The notes under the pieces are model-generated. The model did no database searches. It saw only the letters and a program-made list of their open reading frames with translations, and was not told the DNA's origin. Shown here piece by piece: positions 56,201 to 64,000 of a DNA stretch of 64,000 nucleotides (its first letter is position 1; the number at the start of each line of letters is the position of its first letter). The stretch spans positions 132,418 through 196,417 of the forward strand of contig NMRB01000778.1 in NCBI GenBank assembly GCA_002633025.1, read 5' to 3'. The translations under genes and the position numbers were made by a program. The DNA comes from Notospermus geniculatus. Its lineage: Eukaryota > Nemertea > Pilidiophora > Heteronemertea > Lineidae.

Positions 56201-58843
56201 CTGCAATTTCAGTGAATGCAGTCAACGAAATCTGTAGGTCAGAATTATTTGATCAAGAACTGAACATATCTTTGAGCTGAGGGACATGGTGGTTTTCTTA
56301 CAGGTGCCTGACATGAATGAAATCCAGTCACGTCTTGCCTACGTCTCGTGTGTACGACAGTTAGAGAGTGTGAAGAACAGCGATTACTGTGAATACATCC
56401 GACCCCCGATCGACCGCTACGCCACGCTACAGTTTGGTGCATTTGATGAGATATGCGTGAGTAGATTTCCACAAACTTGTTTTCACAAGTTCAGCTGATC
56501 GGGTTGATTAGACAAGAGAGAGTCGTGGCACAATAGTAAGGGAGTTGGACTCCTGGTGAGAGAGGCCACAGGTTCGATACCTGGTCAAATCGCCACGTTT
56601 TCTCACCATGTCTGAAAGGATCAAGTGATGTGCTGAATGAGCTGCTCCTTGAGTTCTACAGAATAATTTCTGGAGACTGGGAAAATAATGGGAGCACCTT
56701 TGACACTGCACACGGTAGACTAGGAATGGGTAACGCCACCTGTGATTCACCTCTTGGATGCTTTCAGGACGTCGGTTACAATCACGGGAAGACGATGTTC
56801 CAAGCGTGGCAGAAGACGGGAATGATTGATGAACTCTTCAAGGAGAAAGGACGTGGGGATAATACTGCTGAGAGGAGACCTTCCACGGGGCTGAGGAGTA
56901 GTGGCATCGGATCTAAGGTAGGAGGGGTTGGGGAGCGCGAAGGTGCAGTGGCCGGGACATCAGACTCGTAATCGATAGACCTCGGGTTCAATTCCCGGTT
57001 GCTGTTCAGACAGTTCAATGTTCAATACTTGTTTTTTTCCAGGCCCATGTTCACAATGTTCCTGTCGAAGCGTGTTTCACTGACCTCGCCGAGTTGGTGT
57101 CAAGAATTGACAGACCTCAGTTCTTCGTAGGATCTGACGGTAAGTATCCCTCATAAAATCAAGTCATAAAGTTGTGTGTTTTAGCTTTAGTTCTGTGTTC
57201 ACGAAACTGATTTCAATAACACAGCAGTGCTGAGTTCTTAGAGCTACACGTAGCGACGTGAAGCTGCACCTATCTCGTGAGTTCTTCCTTAACCAGCATG
57301 TTTTGTAAATCTATGTTGTGATGCCGTTATTTCATAGACACTAATCCCGCACTCATTTATCCAAGTTGAAACCACTCCAGAAATCAGGTCAACACACCTC
57401 TCCTCGTTAAGGGTAGACATTTCTTGCAATTTAAACCAGCTATTTAACATTCTTGCCCATCACAGAAGTGCCCTCATCGCGACGTCTGTATCGTTTCTGG
57501 TCTGAAGATTGCGATCTGCTAGGTATGGCAGCATGGAATGATTTTCATATCTGTCTAGTTAATGGCATGTGAACGAACTTCATGCATGTCATTATAGACC
57601 TAGACACTCGAAATCCTTGCTTCTCAACTAGTCATTGTAGAATACCCATCTCCAAGACACTACTCAAGATTTCTTCCCTCTAGGTTTAGCTCTCTATAGA
57701 TTTGGACGTCATGTTGTAGACCGTGAGTTGCATGTGGATGCTGGGTGGATATTTCCGGTTCTGGTTTTGGATTGGAATGATTGAACATGTCCTGGTTTGA
57801 GTTGCCCGGTCAATGACCGGCATAAGCTTCTGATATGTGACCCAGGACATGCTTTGGGTTCCTACTCACACCACTGTTGGAATTCTTCGGGTGTCTGCGT
57901 TTGGTGGGAGGGTCCTTAACGTTTCGGTCATTGTACACCATGGTGAGGAAACAGTGGCTGAGTATCCCTTCCTGGAAAGGGTTTGCCCCTACAGACCCCT
58001 TTCATTCTGAATCTTGACTTGGGTATTGATGGTGCCGATCTCTTACATGATTTGTCTTCAACAAGCTCATGACCCTGGTGGAAGAACAACACTGTTTATT
58101 CCACCCTGATTGGTTTTTGCTGCAGAAACAGAACCTTCTCTGATAACATGGCCCAGGCTTGCATTTTACGTGTGGCCTGGTCAAGTGATTGACTTCATGT
58201 GTACCAGCCTCTTCAAAAGTTGGCTGCCACAGCCAACAGTGAAGGCAGACAACTTCTTCCTCAAAATCGTGAATCAACCAAGTACCTAACCGGTACAGTA
58301 ACGTCGATCTTTGAGATTTTCGATATCCACCAATCATATTTCAGATGAAGAATACGATGAATACTATGGTGACGAGGAAGATGGATGTGCCTCCGAACCC
58401 GAGATGGGCCGAGATCGGCCACCAAAGACCAGGATGTTACGCCCGCTGTCCGAGGGCGAATCAGCTGATGAGGATAGTGAGGAGAATACCTGCGATGACT
58501 TTGAGGTAGGTCATGGCAAGTTAGGACCTTTGTAGAACATTAATATTGTGCAATCTCAAAGTGCTTCCTATTATTACCCCAGTCTCTCCAGAAACTTTTC
58601 TGGGGATCTCAAGGAGCAGCTCATTCAGCCATCACTTGATCCTTTGAGAGTATAGAGTGGTGACTTGGCTGGGTATGAACCATGGCCTCTCGGTCATTAG
58701 TCTGATGCTCTAGCTCTGCACCACCATGCTCCCAACTTGTCATTTCAACACCGGATTACTTCTAATTTCAGGAGTTCGATGAGGAAGATGAGGATGAGTT
58801 GAATGCGACACTACGACATCGCAATGCCAGCGCACCCATCTGA
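53294..58843 (+). CDS. PNPLA6/7-like: Second copy of the PNPLA6/7-like gene, last 12 exons
   Basis: Exons: 53294-53357, 53708-53876, 54140-54328, 54648-54769, 54892-55048, 55428-55731, 56009-56157, 56304-56456, 56768-56917, 57043-57139, 58345-58505, 58772-58843. Each has the same length and phase as its partner on the minus strand of the left arm. The complete patatin domain is present with GGGGAR-G, GTSIG and DGG intact; differences are mostly silent (examples of changes: FESVEP/FESAEP, DDDTLD/DDDNLD). It lacks everything upstream of [10 protein letters not shown], so it is a 5'-truncated model, not an expressible gene as assembled. It is best read as the second allele; a recent duplicate is possible. 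Confidence 0.95.
54480..54586. mobile_element. 107-bp right-arm-only palindrome (CAG duplication)
   Basis: The ends GCCCCGTATTCATAAAAC and inverse are flanked by CAG (54477-54479, 54587-54589). The left arm has a single CTG (45932-45934) at the same site. The arms carry CTTAAG and AGATAAGT, forming a long stem with little loop. Confidence 0.85.
56520..56716 (+). mobile_element. tRNA-derived SINE, right-arm copy
   Basis: Head GTCGTGGCACAATAGTAAG, B box CAGGTTCGATACCTGG, tail GAGCTGCTCCTTGAGTTC. Allelic with 43890-44095. Confidence 0.7.
56923..57005 (+). mobile_element. tRNA-like SINE head, right-arm copy
   Basis: A-box-like GAAGGTGCAGTGGCCGG and B box GGGTTCAATTCCCGG; allelic with 43600-43682. 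It starts a few bases after the donor of exon 56768-56917. Confidence 0.6.
58546..58735 (-). mobile_element. tRNA-derived SINE, right-arm copy
   Basis: Inverse counterpart of 41690-41890, in the last esterase intron; head and tail both recognisable. Confidence 0.7.
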
Positions 58844-59927
58844 GATCTCCGCAACGTGTGAGTTTGTGAAGCTCAATGGCAGGACTTCCGATTGCACGGC
58901 ACGTGACCAGCTTTAACTTATTGAAGATTGGAAGGACGTTGGTAGTGGTGGTGTGGGCAAGTTCAGCAGAAGAAACAGTTGTGGAATTCTGTGAGAGCCT
59001 CTAACCCAAGGGCCTAAGTCTATCATTCCACTGTGCGTGTCGATGGAAGAGAAAGGGCGACTGCTCTTTGTGTGTGTGATTTCTTTAATGCTAATCTGAA
59101 GTTTGTAACATGATAATATGCAAGTGTATGTTTGTATTTGATTGCACCAAGTATTGTGGCCTTAAATGTCCCCCTAGGCCAAGCATAATGATTGTATTTG
59201 ATTGCATTGAGTATTACATGTATTATGGACTAGATTGTCCATGAGGCCAAAGATGGATGAAAGCCTCCACACGCCTGCTGATTTGCGGTGCAGTTTTCAG
59301 ATGTGCTGATTATATGGATGGACATGACAGAAAATAACAAAGGATCTATATGTATTGCAATGAGCACGTGTGGAGCCTGGAAGGTTTCTATATTATGAAA
59401 ATACATGTGTACAAGCCGCTATATTGTATGGGTATAAGAGGGTTACAGAGATAACTGACTAACCTACAATTCTACTATAACCTCTGACAGATAAACGACA
59501 CTGTTTTGCTCCAAGTTACTGTTGTATACTGAGTTGTTGATGATTGTTTTATGCTACATATTATATTATGTAACAACTTTTTTACACCAAATCTGTGGTA
59601 ACTACGTGTGAACACTGAATGCGTGAATAAATAAATAAGTTCTCAGATCGTTTTCGAGTAATGTGGCCTTCAAATACGAACTAGTGAACAGTATCAATAA
59701 AAGCATTCAAGTACGGGTGTAATACTGGTTCTTCGCCCTCCTAACGTCCGCTGTAGAGTTTTCCTGCATGTGTAGATGATAGGGGCACTAAATGAAGGCC
59801 TATACCTCACCTGTAGCACACCTATCGTCTAATCGTGGGCCTGGTCAGGTGATATACACATGTAAAGATCCAGCCAGACGTTAGAAGGGCAAAGGCCCAG
59901 TAGTCATGATACTTGCAATGTTCAATA
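58844..59927. other. 3' UTRs between convergent genes, right arm
   Basis: Counterpart of 40354-41579. AATAAA at 59626-59631 is a likely esterase polyadenylation signal, about 785 nt past the stop. Confidence 0.6.
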
Positions 59928-61664
59928 TCAGGATCCATCTGAATGCTCCAAAATCATTCTCATTTCTTCCTGACACTGGTTGATTAATTCCTGTAACTCT
60001 TGATATGTTGGATGGGATTCTCCAAGTATGACAGTGAACATGGTCTCTGCCTGGAAAGAGGAAAGTTAACTTGTAACGGCGCTGCTCCACTTAACGGTTT
60101 TCTCGTGCAAGTCGGCTCTCGATGGGCAATTCACCATTGTTTGTTTCCTTAGGCCCCTATTACATAGAAGTATACGGTATACGAAAACGCCAGTTAACAA
60201 CGGCTTCACGGTCGTGAATCCATATGAAGCTTTTGTTAACCGGCATTTTCGTATACCGTATACTTCTATGTTACCGTATACTTCTATGTTACAGCTTATG
60301 CCTTGGTCATTGACACAAACAACTGCCCATGGTTTTCCAATGGTTGAGTTGATAGAGCTGACGCACGTGTGAAAACTCGCGTGGAAAAGCACCTCTATGT
60401 TCCACTTCTCTCGGTGTTGGAATCCCAAACAAAGCATCTGTGGATTATGATCTCTTGCAAAATAGAGTACGGCTGGGTGGCACCGCTGTAAATCATCAGC
60501 CAAGATCATATTGGTGTTGATGGAGAAATACTCCACCCTATTCTTTTCATTTGTGCCCAGAGTGGGTACGAAGCAAAAGTGAGATATAAAGACTCCATCA
60601 GCTGACCTCTTGAAGTGTCTGGAGAGCGCCCTCTAACTGTCCAAGATACAACTGGATTTTACCAATGTTCATCAACTGGATGCCAAGATTTCGATGCATC
60701 TTTGGAAGCAGTTTCCTACAAATGAAAGAACAAACAGGTCTGAGATTGACGAAGTGTAACCTTAATACTCTTCTGTTGCCTTTTCCACTCCTACTTTAGC
60801 ATAATGGCTGGTATTCATAAAAGCTAGTAAATGCTTTTACTTCATGTTTTGCAGTACATAATTTATACATTGGACCTCACTGTGCAAATCTTTAAGTATA
60901 AGCATTTCCTAACTTTTATGAATACCAGCCAATGCCTCCTTGGGCTTCAGATCCGACGATACCAACCTACATGGCTCTCTCATCTTCATCCCGCACTCCA
61001 ATGCTTCCTCCCACAGTTCAAGGTTGGTGTATGCATCTAATAACTTGTCCTGGAGGCGCACCATGTAGATATTGAAAGGAGGTAGGAGCTTCTCAGTTTG
61101 TTGGAGGCAGTCTTTGACTTTCTTGACGACGGTTGACTGGTCTGGAAAGATGATGGACAACGCAAGTTTTCTCCATGCGCTCTGGGGACGAATTGTCCTC
61201 AAACCGTAAAGAGCCACATGTAATTACTCCAAATGACAACTCAGGATGGCCCCAGCTACAAAGAAGCGGCGTCAGACAGCCAAGAAATGTGCGTACCTGT
61301 CTCTTCAGCAACAGCTTGATAAGTCTCCTTGCAACGATGCACTGCACTCTGCCTCTCTCTTTGGTAATCAGCACCATTGACTTTAACCTTGCACTCAGGA
61401 CATGCTTCTGAAAGTCGGAAGATGGTACATCAACCAGAGTGATAGATTGGAAAAGGAGTGAATTCTTGACTCTGTGAGTAGAATCTCGACACCATCCTTG
61501 ATTCAGGCAATGAAACTTTGGAGAGGTGAGGCAAAAAGAGCCCAAGCAGACATCAACTGATGACAAAATACAGGGCTACCATCCAAATTCTGCTTACCCA
61601 TTGATGCCAGGATAACCTGATTACAGGTTTTTGTTGGACAGCTCAAACACAACATCAGATCATT
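59928..61664 (-). CDS. SMYD3-like: Second copy of the SMYD3-like gene, last five exons
   Basis: Exons, 5' to 3' on the minus strand: 61598-61664, 61297-61407, 60967-61141, 60607-60715, 59928-60050. The third is intact here and supplies the part lost in the left-arm gap: QSTVVKKVKDCLQQTEKLL followed by the helical-repeat motif YTNLELWEEALECG. Phases and lengths match the left arm. Coding changes include Trp/Ser at 273, Val/Ala at 276 and GlyGln/GluLeu in the helical region. This is the C-terminal, non-catalytic part; the MYND and SET exons would lie beyond the right edge of the window. Confidence 0.92.
60152..60290. mobile_element. GGCCCCTATTACATAG MITE, right-arm copy
   Basis: Allele of 39836-39965. 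One end is duplicated (ACCGTATACTTCTATGTT occurs twice in a row), which lengthens the element. Confidence 0.7.
60806..60930. mobile_element. GGCTGGTATTCATAAAA MITE, right-arm copy
   Basis: Allele of 39200-39319 with AAT on both sides, just past the donor of the SMYD helical-repeat exon. Confidence 0.75.
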
Positions 61665-64000
61665 CTGCAATGAAGAACCAGGAAAATTTGTCAAAAATGT
61701 CCTGATTGAGACAATTGACAGGGCCTAGGCCAGGAGCACACTGGAACGGTGCAACCTGGACTGCACTGTCAAAGAGAGTTGCCCTCTCTGTCACATGAAG
61801 TGTGGGTCCGACCAGGGATTGAACCCGGCACGTCAGAGGTGGCAGGCGGCGGTGTTTCCACTGCACCAATCTGACAGCCAGGGCTGGGTTGCGCATAACT
61901 CATGTTAGCGCTAACTTGGTGTTAGCACTAACTTGGTGTTAGCGCTAACTTTATGTTAAATGACGTAAAAAGACAATGGATTTTTACGTCATTTAACATA
62001 AAGTTAGCGCTAACACCTAGTTAGCACTATCGTGAGTTTTGTGCAACCGGGCCCAGGTGTACGTTTTAAGCTCATGGCAAGCTACCTTTATGTCAGTCAA
62101 GGAACAAACTTTTTATGCTAACCCACAAACCGCATCATGGTCAACATGGACTACATGACATTTATGATTTTCAACCAAGTTATCACGTACTAAATCCAAC
62201 CTGACAAGAATAGTCATTACAAGGTAATCAGAACATGAATTTTATTCATAAAGGTCTTGTAATTAGTTAGCATTTAGCTTGTCCCCAAACAGAAATATTC
62301 ACTAGTGATTATCACAATAGTTTATTGGTTCTTTTGATATAGCACACCATAAAGTATTGATAAATGTAAGCTATGCCTTTGAGAGAATAATGCTGTCGTT
62401 TGCTCAGTGTGTTGGCGTTGTCAACATGAATGGGACATTCTTTTTGTTAGCTGCACCCCCACTTATTGAATGCACAAAAGTCCACAGGTGCTAAATCCCA
62501 GTGTCCCAAACAACAGAACACAATAGAATCCTGCCAAGGTATGGCCAACTTTTGTAAGTGTGGAGGCGGGCAGGGATGGACAGGGGTGACAGGTTTTCAA
62601 CAGAGCTGAATGTAGCCTGAAGTGGGGGTGAACTCAGCAAAAGTAACAGCCACACTGTCAGGTAAACTGAGCACCTGGCGTGTGTAGAATATGAGTAGTA
62701 ATTCATGCATCAGAAATCCCAATTATTTATAATTCATCAGACATTGGTGTGCCTGGGTTGAGGGAGATCACAGACACCATTGTGCTACAGAATCGATCAA
62801 GACTTTCCAACTGACCGCAGAGGACACTGGACAGATACTCAAGACGAATGGAACAATGAAAGCAGACAATAAGAGCTTTAAAATGCATGGACCGGAGGCA
62901 ATGGATTCATCAATAGAGCAATAGCAGCTGCAGTTTACGTATGCTGCATATGCAGATACTAAGTAGCTTATGCAGCAGCTGTGTGTATCAGAATGGATAT
63001 GGTTTAGGATCAGAAAGCTGGCTGTGAGGACTAAGCAAGATGTGATGACTGGGCTATTTTGATGAAGTAAGTTTACACCAGGTGAGTGACATATTATTGA
63101 GAATTCATGTCTCTTTGGTGTCGTCTATCTGTCGTTTTTCTAGATCTGGTTATCAATGGGTGTGGCCCTCATCAGTTAAATGGGCTGTCACAGTGATGCA
63201 GTGGAAACATGCGCGCCTTTCGCTTCTGAGCATCCAGGTTTGATTCCCTTGTGAGACGGAGCGCGACTCTCTTTGACAGCACAGGTTTTTGCACGGGCAC
63301 TCCAGTTTCCTCCTGCTGTACATTCACTTCGCCCAGTTCTTCTCTATAAAGGAATCCCACTGATGTCATCAAATCATGTGACTGGACGTCAAAATGACGC
63401 AAACTGGCGTCAATAGGGTGCTACACGTGGATTGACATTACGCCTGACGTGACGAGACAGCACACGAAATAATGTCATCGTGACGTTCCTTCAGGAAACA
63501 CGTGGTCAATATGACCGCCAACGTGGCCGTTATGATGTCACGTGGGAAACCTCTATACAGCCAACACACTCATATCCAACCTTGTCGTGAAACCTCCAGC
63601 ATGTCCAAGAAGCATGACCAGTACCAGAGTCAATGAATAATTCATTGGTAGTTTGCATGCAAAATTGTAATCAAACCAAATTACTTTCCTTCTTTCCTGA
63701 TCCTAGACTCATTCACTTTTGGCCAGGTTTTTATCCATCAGGGCTGACCGCACAGAAACTCCGATAGCCCTATCGGCAGTTAGTTAATATGACGCACTTC
63801 TCCATTCAATGGAAAAGTGCGTCAGCTAAACTGCCGATGTGCACCAAAAGCACTATCGGACTTTCTGTGCGGTCGGCCCAGGAAAGTAGGGAGCTACTTG
63901 AGGTACCTGTATACCAAGTTTTAGAACTCTAGTGGAAGGCAGCTGCAGATTGTACCTACGTGTTAACATGAACAGCTGTACTGAGGAATGGACTGCATAC
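61665..64000. other. SMYD large intron, right arm
   Basis: No exon. SINE (61735-61881, -), CAG-flanked MITE (61882-62053), tRNA-like SINE (63175-63330, +) and CAG-flanked MITE (63742-63878) are all allelic with left-arm elements. The 36614-36764 insertion is absent. Confidence 0.7.

Larger units (their letters stand above)
52566..64000. repeat. Right arm of the inverted repeat (runs to the window edge)
   Basis: It is inverted relative to 35809-47835. The first bases (ATATTCCTAGCGAGTGATGC) mirror 47816-47835. It is about 0.6 kb shorter than the left arm, mainly from transposon insertions present in only one arm. Coding exons are conserved; introns carry many SNPs and indels. Confidence 0.97.

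Noticed and set aside
52566-64000. A true paralogous SMYD-esterase gene pair
   Set aside because: Not excluded, but the N at 52565, matching exon lengths and phases, mostly silent differences and polymorphic MITEs favour the second haplotype.
1-64000. CRISPR array, prophage, operon or integrated virus
   Set aside because: Introns, SINEs and animal domain families dominate. The only reverse transcriptase is of the LINE type; no spacer array, capsid or integrase was seen.

Overview
This is animal (eukaryotic, non-vertebrate) genomic DNA. Genes are split by GT-AG introns, short exons sit in a sea of palindromic mini-transposons and tRNA-derived SINEs, and the recurring words TAGGCCTA and TACATGTA are typical of marine invertebrate genomes. 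The species cannot be named from the window. It is a draft scaffold: it has gaps of 598 N (16055-16652) and 33 N (39072-39104) and single N at 24146 and 52565.

Layout. 1-3736: one orphan coding exon (150-221) and repeats. 3737-8125 (+): a cytosolic CAP-domain (GAPR-1/GLIPR2-like) gene with two interchangeable terminal exons. 8126-13535: no convincing gene. 13536-18130: a broken CR1/Jockey-type non-LTR retrotransposon (ORF1, then endonuclease-reverse transcriptase), itself hit by at least two MITEs. 18130-24722: nested DNA-transposon remnants, hairpins and a SINE. 24723-25934 (+): last exon of a Ser/His-rich protein built on a 54-nt coding minisatellite. 26943-40353 (+): a 13-exon SMYD3-like lysine methyltransferase gene, with an uninterrupted TRIM-NHL coding region (31993-34011, -) nested in its large eighth intron. 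41580-52224 (-): 20 exons of a neuropathy-target-esterase (PNPLA6/7) gene, convergent with SMYD. The esterase and the last SMYD exons then appear again in inverted orientation at 52566-64000.

The dominant structural fact is an inverted repeat with arms of about 12.0 and 11.4 kb (35809-47835 and 52566-64000) around a 4.7-kb single-copy spacer, with a lone N exactly at the inner edge of the right arm. All exons in the duplicated part keep their frame and splice sites in both arms, while introns differ by whole transposon insertions, some with clean empty sites in the other arm. The simplest reading is that the two haplotypes of one highly heterozygous locus were joined head to head by the assembler. 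A real inverted duplication is the alternative. Either way the esterase N-terminus (signal/membrane segment and first cyclic-nucleotide-binding domain) is absent here.

Functionally, SMYD (lysine methylation), TRIM-NHL (E3 ligase/RNA-binding type), the CAP protein and the lysophospholipase show no evident joint pathway. The novelty lies in exon architecture (alternative CAP halves, an extra Cys module in SMYD, the nested TRIM), in the coding minisatellite, and in many palindromic elements whose target duplications (CAG/CTG, TAA/TTA, TTAA, TA, 10 bp) can be read directly. Exon coordinates were set by hand from splice sites and codon phase.
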